This document shows, one piece after another, positions 27,385 to 36,401 of a stretch of DNA of 64,000 nt. Origin of the DNA: Hyphomicrobiales bacterium (GTDB taxonomy: Bacteria; Pseudomonadota; Alphaproteobacteria; Rhizobiales; Rhizobiaceae). The stretch spans positions 1-64,000 of the forward strand of contig UBTY01000006.1 in NCBI GenBank assembly GCA_900468535.1. Direction: 5' to 3'. Under the pieces are notes generated by a model. The model searched no databases. It saw nothing but the letters and a program-made list of their open reading frames with translations, and was not told the DNA's origin. A program made the position numbers and the translations under genes. Position 1 is the stretch's first letter; each line of letters opens with the position of its first letter.

Positions 27385-27983
27385 AGCCTTGGAACCCAGT
27401 AAAGACATAGGTAAATAGGGATCCAGGTAGCTACAACGAAGTTCCAGTACAGGGCATTGTCCTCGACGTCTCCGAAGCGCTTGGGAGTGTCTCCATGTTT
27501 GGTAAACATCAGGCAAGCAAGAACGAGGGTGTCGACAAGATCGGTAACGATGTGCGCCGAATGCAGTCCCAGCAGAACCCAGGTGATAGATCCGTAGGCA
27601 CTGTCGTCCCACATAACGTTCATGGCTGCGAACTCGAAGGCACGTGGAACAAGCGGAGCAACGCCCATAAGTGACATGACGAGGAGACCGACGCGGACGC
27701 GCACGATCTGGCGGCTCTTTGCCCAACGCGCCACGAGTATGTTCGGGAGCAGGCTGGCAAGGAGGAAAACCGTCAGGAGTGTGCCGGGGAAGAGATCGGG
27801 TAGCTTGCCGTTCGGAGGCCAAGTTGAAGAAATGCCCATGAGGAAGAGATAAACGGCAACGGCAAGGGAAAAACCGGCGCCTTCGATCAGCATGAAGCCT
27901 AGCGTCCCCCACCAGGTGAGGCTTGAGGATCCTTCACCGTGTTCAGACAAGCCTGAAAGATCAAGAGCGCTTTGGGTCTTCAT
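27381..27983 (-). CDS. ctaE: cytochrome c oxidase subunit III
   Basis: 200 aa heme-copper oxidase subunit III-like protein with about five membrane helices, the five-helix form. 'WWGTLGFMLIEGAGFSLAVAVYLFL' and the later 'GLHSAHIVTDLVDT' and 'DNALYWNFVVATWIPIYLCLYW' are recognisable equivalents of the family's E-rich and histidine-containing helices. It overlaps ctaD upstream (four bases) and the small membrane gene downstream. Part of the caa3-type oxidase. Confidence 0.9.
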   Translation of the reverse strand: MKTQSALDLSGLSEHGEGSSSLTWWGTLGFMLIEGAGFSLAVAVYLFLMGISSTWPPNGKLPDLFPGTLLTVFLLASLLPNILVARWAKSRQIVRVRVGLLVMSLMGVAPLVPRAFEFAAMNVMWDDSAYGSITWVLLGLHSAHIVTDLVDTLVLACLMFTKHGDTPKRFGDVEDNALYWNFVVATWIPIYLCLYWVPRL

Positions 27984-29884
27984 CCCACATCCTCCGGATC
28001 GCCTTTAGGCCAGAACCAGCCGATGAGAGCGATGGCGATGGGTATCGAACCCCATATCACAGCCCAAGGCGAAAACATTGACCAAATCAACATGAAGGAT
28101 GTCGCCAGGGCTGCCAAAAGGGGCCAGATGGAATCTGCGGGCGAGGCATCCCTAACCTGCGGGCGGGCTTCGACAACACTCGTGACGAGAAGCTCGCGAC
28201 GATCGAGGCGAAGGCCCGAGGCAACCGGCAGTTCCAAGCGATCAAACCAAAGTGGCTCGCGTCCCATGACGACCGGAATCTGGCTGAAATTGAAAGAAGG
28301 TGGAGGGGAGGCGGTGGCCCACTCGAGGGAGGACGCGGTCCACGGATTGGCTTCGGCGGCGGGGCCCTTGGTCGCCGATCGGAGCACGTCGACAATGAAT
28401 GTTGCGAAACCCGCTGTCAAAACAAGCGCGCTTAACGAAACGAACATGTTCAGCCCTGCCCAGGGCAATTCCGGCTGGTAGGTATAGATCCTTCGCGGCA
28501 TACCCATCAGCCCTAGTATGTGCATCGGGAAAAACGTCAGGTGGAAGCCAATGAATATGAGGGTGAAGGCAACGCGGCCAAGCCTCTCGCTCATCATGCG
28601 CCCCGTCAATTTTGGAAACCAGTAATAGACAGCTCCAAGCAGAGGGAAGACCGCCCCTCCGATCAGTACATAATGGAAATGCGCCACGACGAAATAGGTA
28701 TCATGGACTTGCGTGTCTACAGGAACCGAGGCGACCATTACGCCTGTCAGGCCGCCGATCACAAAAGTAATGATGAAGCCAAGAATGAAGAGCATAGGTA
28801 CCTTGAAGAGCGGCCGTCCGAGATAGATCGTTGCCAGCCAGCAGAAGATTTGGATGCCAGCGGGAACCGCGATCGCCATGCTGGAAGCGGTGAAGAAACT
28901 CTCGCCTTGGCGCGGGAGGCCGGTGACAAACATATGATGCACCCATAAGCCGAAAGCCAGGATGCCGGTCGCGATCATCGCCATGACCAAGGGCAGGTAC
29001 CCGAAGACAGGACGTCGGGTAAAGGTTGGCAGCATCGTCGACACCATTCCGACGGCCGGAAGGAAAATAATATAGACTTCCGGGTGCCCGAAGAACCAGA
29101 AGAGATGCTGCCATAGCAACACGTCACCCCCCTCCGCCGGGTTATAGAACTGCGTACCGACCAAGCGGTCAAGGATGAGCGAAGAGCTTGCGAACATAAT
29201 CGCTGGCATCGCCAGGATGACCAGGAACGAGGTGACGAGCATCGCCCATACAAAAAGCGGGATGCGGTCGAGTGTCATGCCCGGGGCACGCTGCTTGAGG
29301 ATCGTGACGATGAGTTCGACTGAGACGGCCAATGCCGACAGTTCGGTGAAGGTGATCATCTGGGCCCAGACGTCAGCACGTTTTCCCGCGCCGTACTCCG
29401 GGCCCGAAAGCGGAACGTAGGCAAACCAGCCGACGTCCGGCCCAACATCGAGGGCAAAGGCGACCCATAGCAGTATGCCGCCAATGAGAAACACCCAATA
29501 GGAAAACGCGTTCAACCGGGGAAAGGCGATGTTGCGTGTGCCCACCATCAGCGGAACGAGATAGACGCCCATCGCCTCCATCACCGGGACCGCGAACAGA
29601 AACATCATCGTCGATCCATGCATGGTAAAGATCTGATTGTATCTGTCGGGATCAATGTAACCCGCCTCCGGCGCGGAGAGTTGCAGGCGCATGGCGAGTG
29701 CCAGCATACCTCCCAGAAATAGGAAAATGAAGGCGGTCGCGATGTAGCGCCGCCCTATCGCCTTGTGGTCAACTGTCGTCAACCACCCCATCCACCCGGA
29801 TGACCGGGACCATTGTCGCGCAAGCAGTCCGTCTCGTTGAATGTCGTCGACGTCGGTATCGCGAAGAGAGGGATGATCGCTCAC
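27980..29884 (-). CDS. ctaD: cytochrome c oxidase subunit I
   Basis: 634 aa catalytic subunit. The start is the GTG at 29884 (GTGA overlap with subunit II); the longer open frame upstream is the subunit II shadow. Heme a and CuB ligands are visible: 'HGSTMMFLF', 'FFGHPEVYIIFLP' with the His-Tyr pair and the A1-type Glu, 'HHMFVTGL', and 'HDTYFVVAHFHYVL' with heme a3/heme a histidines. Twelve core helices are followed by an extra C-terminal region with two more hydrophobic segments (about residues 575-630), as in some caa3 enzymes. It reduces oxygen using cytochrome c electrons and pumps protons. Confidence 0.95.
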   Translation of the reverse strand: MSDHPSLRDTDVDDIQRDGLLARQWSRSSGWMGWLTTVDHKAIGRRYIATAFIFLFLGGMLALAMRLQLSAPEAGYIDPDRYNQIFTMHGSTMMFLFAVPVMEAMGVYLVPLMVGTRNIAFPRLNAFSYWVFLIGGILLWVAFALDVGPDVGWFAYVPLSGPEYGAGKRADVWAQMITFTELSALAVSVELIVTILKQRAPGMTLDRIPLFVWAMLVTSFLVILAMPAIMFASSSLILDRLVGTQFYNPAEGGDVLLWQHLFWFFGHPEVYIIFLPAVGMVSTMLPTFTRRPVFGYLPLVMAMIATGILAFGLWVHHMFVTGLPRQGESFFTASSMAIAVPAGIQIFCWLATIYLGRPLFKVPMLFILGFIITFVIGGLTGVMVASVPVDTQVHDTYFVVAHFHYVLIGGAVFPLLGAVYYWFPKLTGRMMSERLGRVAFTLIFIGFHLTFFPMHILGLMGMPRRIYTYQPELPWAGLNMFVSLSALVLTAGFATFIVDVLRSATKGPAAEANPWTASSLEWATASPPPSFNFSQIPVVMGREPLWFDRLELPVASGLRLDRRELLVTSVVEARPQVRDASPADSIWPLLAALATSFMLIWSMFSPWAVIWGSIPIAIALIGWFWPKGDPEDVG

Positions 29885-30864
29885 TTCAGGCCCTCCATGT
29901 AGCGGGAAACGGCCTGAAGTTCCGTACTGCTTAGCGGTACAGCCGGCATATTGTTGCCTGGCTTGATCGTCTGCGGGTCGGCGATCCACGCTGCCAACGA
30001 GCCCCGAGTGGTTGGCAAGGTTGCGGCAGCAAGCGTCAGGCGTCCGCCCAGATGTGTTAGGTCCGGCCCATTTGCACCGATTGCAGCCGTCCCTCGTATC
30101 GTGTGGCATGCCGCGCAGGGCTTCGCCAGGAAAATCTTCTCGCCTTCGGCCGCTTCTTGGTCGGGTGGGGCGAGCCGTGCCTGACGCTGCCTGTCTGCCC
30201 AGGCATCAAAGGCAACGGGTGTTTCAGCAAGAACGATGAACGCCATGTGACTGTGCTGCAGACCGCAAAATTCGGCGCATTGCCCCCGAAACGTTCCCTC
30301 CCTTTCTGCTTCGATGAAAAGTTCGTTGCGCCGACCGGGTAATAGATCTTGCTTACCCGCCAGGCTCGGGATCCAGATCGAATGGACGACATCTCCTCCT
30401 TCCAATACGAGTTTTATCCGGCGTCCTACCGGAATGTGCAATTCATTCGCCGTCTGGAACTCGACGCCCGTCTTGTATATGAACTGCCACCACCACTGGT
30501 ATCCCCGTACCTCGACAATCATGTCTGGCTTGCTGCCGCTAATAGCACGGGTCGTAAGGAAGCTTGCAACCGTCAGACCTGCAACGATTAGCACTGTTGC
30601 CGCAAGGGCTGCCGAGATGGCCAACCGAGCTCGTTCTTGCTGGCGCGCACTTGGGTCTTCCGGAGCGTAGAGCGCGCGCAGCAGGACAAGCATGACGCAC
30701 AGCCAGACGAATCCGCAGATCACGATCATCCAGATGATCAGATCCTTCAGGGCCAAGGCGGACGGGCCGCCCGGGGTCCACACGGACTGCGCATTGTTTG
30801 AACAGCCCGCGGCAAATAGTGCGAGACACAATAGCAGACCAGCTGGCAGTCGGTGTTTCCTCAT
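29881..30864 (-). CDS. ctaC: cytochrome c oxidase subunit II with cytochrome c domain (caa3 type)
   Basis: 327 aa. A lipoprotein-like signal ('LLLCLALFAAGCSNN', lipobox Cys at about residue 21), two membrane helices (about 42-65 and 85-110), then the CuA cupredoxin domain with 'QYWWWQFIYK'-type aromatic stretch ('GYQWWWQFIY') and CuA ligands in 'QCAEFCGLQHSHM'. The C-terminal fusion is cytochrome c with 'CAACHTIRG' and a late Met. The fused heme domain defines a caa3-type oxidase. Coupled by overlaps to the upstream cytochrome c gene and downstream ctaD. Confidence 0.94.
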   Translation of the reverse strand: MRKHRLPAGLLLCLALFAAGCSNNAQSVWTPGGPSALALKDLIIWMIVICGFVWLCVMLVLLRALYAPEDPSARQQERARLAISAALAATVLIVAGLTVASFLTTRAISGSKPDMIVEVRGYQWWWQFIYKTGVEFQTANELHIPVGRRIKLVLEGGDVVHSIWIPSLAGKQDLLPGRRNELFIEAEREGTFRGQCAEFCGLQHSHMAFIVLAETPVAFDAWADRQRQARLAPPDQEAAEGEKIFLAKPCAACHTIRGTAAIGANGPDLTHLGGRLTLAAATLPTTRGSLAAWIADPQTIKPGNNMPAVPLSSTELQAVSRYMEGLK

Positions 30865-31463
30865 AGCTTGCCCCCGGGAGCAAAGCCGACAGGCCCTTCG
30901 TTGAACATTACAGCCGCTGGCGCCCTGTTTTCAGCGGGCCGCGTGTGCCCCTTGTCGTCTCGCGCCGGCGACAATACAGTCGCCTTATACGCACCCATCG
31001 ACTTCACGTAGCCCGCCAGTTGCCAGATCTCATCAATGGTCATCCGGTCTTTGAAGGAGGGCATCCCGTTTGGGCGCCCATCCTTGATCGAGCCAACGAG
31101 TGACACCATGCCTGGACCATAGATCCAAAACCCGTCCAAGAGCGACGGCCCGGTCGATCCGCGCCCATCCCCATGGCACGTCGGGCAACCAAACCAAGCG
31201 TAAAGCCTTTTACCCTGCGACAGGTCGAATGCCGTCTTCTCGTACGGCTTGCCGAGCGCGAGATAGACTTCCGGCGGTGCGCCTCCGATACCATTTGGCA
31301 TCAGCCTAATCCTTTCAAGCTCACTGGCCACCGGCGGTTGAAGTCGGTATGTCCGTGGCTCTCGCGACCATGCAAGGACTGCTGCCGCTCCAGCGGTAAA
31401 GCTGACGCAAATCCCAATCATCAATACGCCGCCGAGGTTGCCTTGACGCATTGCCAAACTCAC
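30861..31463 (-). CDS. membrane-anchored cytochrome c of FdhF-caa3 operon
   Basis: 200 aa. N-terminal anchor (about residues 10-32) and one heme site 'CPTCHGDGRG' (about residue 92), followed by 'GMVSLVGSIKDGRPNGMPSFKDRM' with the axial Met and 'IWQLAGYVKSMGA'. The frame starts with a GTG at 31463 overlapping the FdhF stop; the ATG four codons later is an alternative. Lying between a molybdo-oxidoreductase and an oxidase, it is the natural candidate to carry electrons from the first to the second. Confidence 0.9.
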   Translation of the reverse strand: MSLAMRQGNLGGVLMIGICVSFTAGAAAVLAWSREPRTYRLQPPVASELERIRLMPNGIGGAPPEVYLALGKPYEKTAFDLSQGKRLYAWFGCPTCHGDGRGSTGPSLLDGFWIYGPGMVSLVGSIKDGRPNGMPSFKDRMTIDEIWQLAGYVKSMGAYKATVLSPARDDKGHTRPAENRAPAAVMFNEGPVGFAPGGKL

Positions 31464-33859
31464 GCCTGTTCGAGCGGGATAACTGACCCTGAAACATGGA
31501 CTGGCAACAACTTATAGGAGGGTGTCTTCGACTTCGGTGCAAAGTGACTGAGCGGAAACAGTGGGTTGCACTCGGGGTAATATGCGGCACAGCATCCCTG
31601 GGGAATCTCATAGGGGACGACACTCAGACCCTCGATCGCTCTTTTCGTTGCAACGTCTATTGCCGTTGTGACATCGACGGGATCACCGTTGCTAAGGCCT
31701 AGGCGGGCCATGTCGAGCGGGTTCATAAAGAGAACGCGTCTTGTACCTTCGACACCGCGAAAGCGATCGCTGTAGCCGTACACCGTCGTGTTGAACTGAT
31801 CGTTAGAGCGCAAGGTCGAAAGATGCAGGAGCGTTTGTTCGCCGGCCGCTATTCCGAAATCGGGAAACAACCGCTGCGGTGTGATGAAGTTCGCCTTTCC
31901 CGAGGGAGTGACCCATTTGCGCTCGCGCGCGGGCAATGGGCGGGAAAACCCGCCGGGGTGATGTATGCGCTTGTTGAAATCCTTGAATGTCTCAGGATAG
32001 GTAAGCTCTATTGCAGACCGGATCTTGCTGTAGTCTGCAACCCATTCATCCCAATCAACTGCCGTTTGGCCGAGCGTAGCCTGCGCCAGCCCGGCAATAA
32101 TCGCGGGCTCTGAAAGCAGATGCTTGCTGGCGGGTGGCACTGTGCCTTTTGAAGCATGGAACTGTGCAACAGAGCTTTCTATCGATACTGATTGCTGGCC
32201 CGTACGCTGCTGATCGACCTCAAGGCGTCCAAGACATGGGAGGAGGAAGGCAATCTCGCCGTGAATGACATGACTTCGATTGAGCTTCGTTGCGACTTGA
32301 ACGGTCAGCCTGAGCTTCCGCCACGCTTCTTCCATGGCTACGGTGTCGGGGACCGCCCGAAGAAGGTTACCCCCAAGGCAAACAAGAGCCCGCGACTGGC
32401 CAGTCCGGACCGCATCACAGGTTTCAACCGTAGATCGGCCGGTCCACCGGGGAGGCTCGAACCTGTAGAGCTCCGCGAGCTTCTCAAGAGGTGCCAGGCC
32501 GGGTTTTTCGGTAATACCGACGGTTCGTTGACCTTGTACGTTTGAGTGGCCGCGTACAGAGCATATATTTGCTCCCGGCTTGCCGATGTTACCCCGTAGA
32601 AGGGCAAGGTTAGCGATCATATGGACATTTTCGACCCCCATGAGATGCTGGGTAACACCCATTCCATAGATGATCAGTACCGCGCGAGCGGAGGCGTAGG
32701 TCTCGGCAGCCTGGATCATGTCGGCACGCATCAGCCCGGAGACCCGTTCCAACTCCTCCCAGCTGTAGCGTCGCGCCGCCTCCGCAAACGCCTCAAATCC
32801 CGTCGTATGTTGCCTGATAAAATCATGATCGAGTATGTTCATCTTATCTGCGGCTGCCATGGACGCTGCAAAGGCAGTTTCCCCCGCTTCGCTCGGATGA
32901 TCAGGCATCTTGTCTCCAGGCGGGATGCGATCGGGCAGGGATTTAAGCCGGTCTTCCATCTCTATCAGCGCCTTGGAGACCCCGAACAGGGCGGCAATGT
33001 CTCCACCGCTGCGCACTTGGCAGTACTGTGTTGAGATGCGTGTTTCCTTATTGCTAAGCATTTCTCCGGGTCGCTGCGGGTTCTTGAACCGCTCAAGTCC
33101 ACGTTCGCGTAAGAGGTTGAAGGTTACGATCGGGACACCGCGTTCTGCTGCGTCCTGAAGATCATGGAGCATGCGAGGCGAGGAGGTGCCAACGTTCTGA
33201 GCTATGTAGAAGATACAGTCGGTGTTTTGAAAGTCGGAGAGGACAGCCGTTCCGACAGACGCTCCAATACTTTCAGGAAGCCCCACAGAAGTGCTTTCGT
33301 GACACATGTTGGAACTGTCGGGAAGGTTGTTTGACCCGTACATGCGAGCAAACAACTGATACATGTAGGCAGCTTCAAGTGAGGCCCGCCCCGAGGTGTA
33401 AAAATCGACTTGCTTTGCGTCAAGAAGCCTCAGTTCCCGGCCGATCTCGTCGAAGGCTGACATCCAGCTGACCTGTTCGTATCTATCCTTTTGTGCGTTC
33501 CACCGAAGCGGATGAGTAAGACGCCCGCGTTCCTCAAGCTCGTGGTCGCCCCAGGCCTCGAGGACGGACAAGGGATGGGCGGCGAAGAAATCCGGCGTTG
33601 TTCGTCGCTCGGTTATTTCCCAAGCGGTCGCCTTGGCACCGTTCTCACAAAACTCCAGCGGGTGCGTTTTGGCCGGCTTTGCCCAGGCACAACTGACACA
33701 CATATATCCGCCGGGCTTGTTCTGCCTTACGAGCTGTCTGCTGCCGCGCAAAGGGATATGCTCGCGAGCCAGGATTTCGGTGACCGACTTTGCGGAACCC
33801 CATCCGCCGGCAGGGCCATCGTAGCGGTGAAATCGTCCGCCTTTATCGTTCTGTTTCAT
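31460..33859 (-). CDS. FdhF/YdeP-family molybdopterin oxidoreductase
   Basis: 799 aa bis-MGD enzyme. N-terminal 'CVSCAW' and 'FCENGAKATAWE' are the FdhF/YdeP-type cysteine pattern (probable Fe-S site). The segment 'SSNMCHESTSVGLPESIG' (about residue 170) puts a Cys-His where formate dehydrogenase H has selenocysteine-His. Molybdopterin-binding stretches follow ('GMGVTQHLMGVENVHMIANLALLRGNIG'-type block, and a C-terminal barrel with 'LRSNDQFNTTVYGYSDR'). The start at 33859 has AAGGA; it overlaps the HhH gene upstream. Formate is the guess from the family name; YdeP relatives have poorly known substrates. No FdhD or small subunits are in the window. Confidence 0.88.
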   Translation of the reverse strand: MKQNDKGGRFHRYDGPAGGWGSAKSVTEILAREHIPLRGSRQLVRQNKPGGYMCVSCAWAKPAKTHPLEFCENGAKATAWEITERRTTPDFFAAHPLSVLEAWGDHELEERGRLTHPLRWNAQKDRYEQVSWMSAFDEIGRELRLLDAKQVDFYTSGRASLEAAYMYQLFARMYGSNNLPDSSNMCHESTSVGLPESIGASVGTAVLSDFQNTDCIFYIAQNVGTSSPRMLHDLQDAAERGVPIVTFNLLRERGLERFKNPQRPGEMLSNKETRISTQYCQVRSGGDIAALFGVSKALIEMEDRLKSLPDRIPPGDKMPDHPSEAGETAFAASMAAADKMNILDHDFIRQHTTGFEAFAEAARRYSWEELERVSGLMRADMIQAAETYASARAVLIIYGMGVTQHLMGVENVHMIANLALLRGNIGKPGANICSVRGHSNVQGQRTVGITEKPGLAPLEKLAELYRFEPPRWTGRSTVETCDAVRTGQSRALVCLGGNLLRAVPDTVAMEEAWRKLRLTVQVATKLNRSHVIHGEIAFLLPCLGRLEVDQQRTGQQSVSIESSVAQFHASKGTVPPASKHLLSEPAIIAGLAQATLGQTAVDWDEWVADYSKIRSAIELTYPETFKDFNKRIHHPGGFSRPLPARERKWVTPSGKANFITPQRLFPDFGIAAGEQTLLHLSTLRSNDQFNTTVYGYSDRFRGVEGTRRVLFMNPLDMARLGLSNGDPVDVTTAIDVATKRAIEGLSVVPYEIPQGCCAAYYPECNPLFPLSHFAPKSKTPSYKLLPVHVSGSVIPLEQA

Positions 33860-34169
33860 TCGTCTGTCCTTCAAAGACCGGAACACGATCATCCGGCAAA
33901 CCTGCTTTTTTACCTTCTCCGGTTTCGACCAAGTCTCCCTTTGCGACAGTTACTCGCTCTACCTCTTGACGTATGAGCATGAGGGCTCGGTGACCTATAC
34001 CGGGGATATCGAGAAGATCTTTGTCGTGAATGGCTGCAACAGCACTGAGACGGCTGAGACCCGATGCCCTGAGGGATCTAACCACCCACTGCGGAAGATC
34101 GCTGCGGATCAGCAAGTCGCTTGGATGCGGCTCCCGCCTTTTCCTTGTGCGATGAGAAAGTGTAGGCAT
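33843..34169 (-). CDS. small helix-hairpin-helix (RpoA-CTD-like) protein
   Basis: 108 aa. The middle of the protein reads 'LRASGLSRLSAVAAIHDKDLLDIPGIGHRALMLI', a helix-hairpin-helix like that in the RNA polymerase alpha C-terminal domain, flanked by a basic N-terminus and an acidic tail. It could bind DNA or another protein. It overlaps the FdhF gene by 17 bases and leads the ten-gene operon behind an EcfG-type promoter. I start at the ATG at 34169; it has only a weak GAG nearby, while AGGAGAT lies about 20 bases upstream. Confidence 0.75.
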   Translation of the reverse strand: MPTLSHRTRKRREPHPSDLLIRSDLPQWVVRSLRASGLSRLSAVAAIHDKDLLDIPGIGHRALMLIRQEVERVTVAKGDLVETGEGKKAGLPDDRVPVFEGQTNETER

Positions 34170-34197
34170 TGGCGGCTCGTTTGTTTGGTATCTCCTA

Positions 34198-34222
34198 AAC
34201 AAGGTTCTTGGGCGGATGTTCC
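34198..34222 (-). promoter_or_regulatory. candidate EcfG promoter for HhH-FdhF-caa3 operon
   Basis: Minus-strand GGAAC (34222-34218), 18 bases, TT (34199-34198); first start codon at 34169. The downstream genes overlap one another as far as 25801, so all ten may depend on it. Confidence 0.6.
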
Positions 34223-35173
34223 AGCCCCCCCATGGAAGAGAATTGGGTGCTGCTTTCTCAACCAGGAACACCTTCCAGAGGGTAGGGGCTAACCGACGGG
34301 AGCTAGGCAGCCGCTGCGCCCACGGATGTCCAGGAGCTTTTCTCGCAATTCGTGCTAGGGAAAACAGTCGCAACGACTGTCGTAAGGCGCTCGACGACAA
34401 ATCCGTCCGGTCGTATTGGCACCGGGACGCTCGAGGCCGTACCTGTCGACACCATGTCAGCAAGTTTAATGAGGCCCGCCAATCAAATTAGGCGCCCTTG
34501 GAGCAACATTCCTGCCGCCAGATCGAGGGGGAACTCTTGTTCGTCCTCAGCAAGATCCTACCGCGGCAGAAGTGCGAGCAGTGTGTTCCATCGCCGGTCA
34601 GCCTCCGTTCCTATCCTCGCCAGTTTGATTGGTTGCGTTTGGGGAGGGTTGACCGGGTGCGAGGAGGACCAGCGTCAGAACGAGCACGATATGCGCGATG
34701 ATAAATGCAGCTTCATTTGTCGCAGTTCCTTCTGGCAAGCTACACGGTCACGTCATCAAAGCAGGCGAGCTCAGCCCGAACCGGGTTCAACGCTCTTGGC
34801 GTCCGTGTTCGATGGAGTGCCAGCGCCGGGTGTCTTGCTCCCATCTGCCAAGACACTCTGTCCGTCCGGCCAGACGACTGGCCGCTCCCTCTCTACGACT
34901 CAGGGGTTTTCGTTCATTGCCTCACGAGAGTCGTCGTCCTGTTCATGGGACCTTCTTTTGGTCGGTGACACGCGAGAGCTCAAGGGTGTCTACCGCTCCC
35001 AGGCTGATCCAGGGATATAAGCTGACGAAATTCAGCGAACGCTGGTCTGTGACACGCACCAACCTACCAGCCTGATCTGCTCGAACGAAGACGTAACCCG
35101 CCGTGCGCAAGCTCGATGGCAGGTGCGTTGCGTGCCCCTTCCACGACGTGGTCAACAGCAGGCATCTGTAAGG
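34223..35173. other. 0.95-kb stretch without a supported gene
   Basis: The longest frame (plus, 34352-35020) is Arg/Ser-rich and motif-free. A minus-strand segment near 34640-34770 encodes 44 codons with a hydrophobic stretch ('FIIAHIVLVLTLVLLAPG') but only a TTG start and no Shine-Dalgarno. A 70-codon minus frame (34943-35155) directly downstream of the sigma gene has no recognisable family. Confidence 0.35.
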
Positions 35174-35653
35174 TTACGCAAGCTCATTCATCAGGTGATG
35201 GCGAGCTCTGTTGACCCGGCTTTTGATTGTTCCAACGGGGCAACCAAAGTACGTCGCGGCGTCTTCATAGCTTCGACCATTCAAGATGATAAACTCAAAT
35301 GCGGTACGGTACTTTTCGGGCAGATTGCCGCAGGCGGTCTCAAGTTCTTGGCCTCGCAAACGCCACTCTTGGTCCGGCGGAACGCTTCCTGCCAGGGAGA
35401 CGCACTCGACGATACCAACGGCCTCTCTGCTTGCCACCCGATAGCGGGTACAGAACGTGTTGCGCATGATGGTAAAGAGCCAGGATTTCAGACGGGTGCC
35501 TGGCTGGAAGCGATCGATATTAGCAAGTGCTCGTACAACTGTTTCCTGCACCAGGTCGTCTGCATCAGTCTGCGTCCTGTGGAAAGTCCTTGCAAACGCT
35601 CGTAACGCAGGCAAAAGCGCGACGATCTCGTTGGCGAATTGGTCAGCAGTCAT
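35174..35653 (-). CDS. ecfG: EcfG-type (ECF15) RNA polymerase sigma factor
   Basis: 159 aa ECF sigma factor. Region 2 contains 'TDADDLVQETVVRALANIDRF' and 'GTRLKSWLFTIMRNTFC', closely resembling the alphaproteobacterial general-stress sigma factor EcfG (RpoE2 in Sinorhizobium). Region 4 has 'SYEDAATYFGCPVGTIKSRVNRARHHLMNEL' with the recognition helix. I start at 35653 (GGAGG seven bases upstream); the frame opens earlier. No NepR anti-sigma or PhyR is adjacent, so it is an extra, orphan copy. It carries its own EcfG motif upstream (autoregulation), and many neighbours share that motif. It may be controlled by a chromosomal NepR-PhyR. Confidence 0.93.
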   Translation of the reverse strand: MTADQFANEIVALLPALRAFARTFHRTQTDADDLVQETVVRALANIDRFQPGTRLKSWLFTIMRNTFCTRYRVASREAVGIVECVSLAGSVPPDQEWRLRGQELETACGNLPEKYRTAFEFIILNGRSYEDAATYFGCPVGTIKSRVNRARHHLMNELA

Positions 35654-35682
35654 GGGAACCTCCGATAACGCCCATGTCGTTA

Positions 35683-35707
35683 AAGGCAATCGAACGGTCA
35701 TGGTTCC
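35683..35707 (-). promoter_or_regulatory. candidate EcfG promoter of the sigma gene itself
   Basis: Minus-strand GGAAC (35707-35703), 18 bases, TT (35684-35683), start codon at 35653: a compact autoregulatory promoter. Confidence 0.65.
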
Positions 35708-36101
35708 GCCAATTCACACATGCGTACGATATCGGACACTCGCCGCGGTTGGTTTAGTGCGCCTGAAGTTTTCTGCCGGCAAGACCGGTAGCGATTTCGC
35801 TGAGATGGGATGTCTTTGCGGACATCAGGTAGCCATCAAACCTATCCGATAGCTCGGAAAGGATGAAGCTAGCCGCAAAAATGAAAGGTTGGTCAGGTTC
35901 CAGGTTCAGCCTGCCATTTAGTCGCAGGTGAATGAAACAACGACCAAAAGGTTCCGATCAGATACACCGCAGCGTAAGAGATCTCCTGCGCCCTCCCTGG
36001 CGAGATGTGCCTTTTGCGATAGCTAGTCGCGGATTGATCAAGAGATACGGAAGCCCCTTTGATCATATCTGGCAAGGCGCCTTTTGTGATGAAACATCTA
36101 C
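35708..36101. other. intergenic stretch, no supported gene
   Basis: Short frames on both strands without motifs or convincing Shine-Dalgarno sequences. Confidence 0.35.
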
Positions 36102-36371
36102 TCATCCCTGTCGTGCCACGTCTGCGGGTGAAGAGCCAAGGTACCATTGTAGATCCGACTCTAGTTCTTCACATAATCGTTCATAGTCCCGAAGTTCCGG
36201 ATTACTTCCGCTACGCGATCGAAGAGAGTCGCGCATCCTGATTAGCTCTCCGTAGGTCTCGATCCTGGATCTCCATTTATGGGCCGATGTGGAGTACTGG
36301 CGAAGGAAGGGACGTCGCAGCAGAAGCGTAGCCAGGCCGTACCGGAAACTGTTGAAGTCATGACACCCCAT
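36102..36371 (-). CDS. small hypothetical protein (89 aa)
   Basis: Unrecognised family. Basic N-terminal half ('LATLLLRRPFLRQYSTSAHKW') followed by a charged helical part ('YERLCEELESDLQWYLG'). Signals are excellent: AGGAGG six bases before the ATG and a perfect EcfG motif (GGAAC-N17-CGTT) 33 bases upstream, so I take it as a real stress-induced gene. It is not NepR-like (no NepR anti-sigma signature), although its position upstream of and in line with the sigma gene makes that worth excluding experimentally. Confidence 0.7.
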   Translation of the reverse strand: MGCHDFNSFRYGLATLLLRRPFLRQYSTSAHKWRSRIETYGELIRMRDSLRSRSGSNPELRDYERLCEELESDLQWYLGSSPADVARQG

Positions 36372-36401
36372 AGCCTACCTCCTCTTCATTGTCGCAGGTC
36401 A

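Noticed and set aside
27079..27912. 277-codon frame over the subunit III gene
   Set aside because: Only the last 101 codons look like protein; the rest is the +1 shadow of the intact oxidase subunit III gene.
34352..35020. 222-codon plus-strand frame
   Set aside because: Arg/Ser-rich composition, no motif, no Shine-Dalgarno.
36102..36371. NepR anti-sigma factor
   Set aside because: Position and size were suggestive but no NepR-type helices could be recognised by eye; left as hypothetical.
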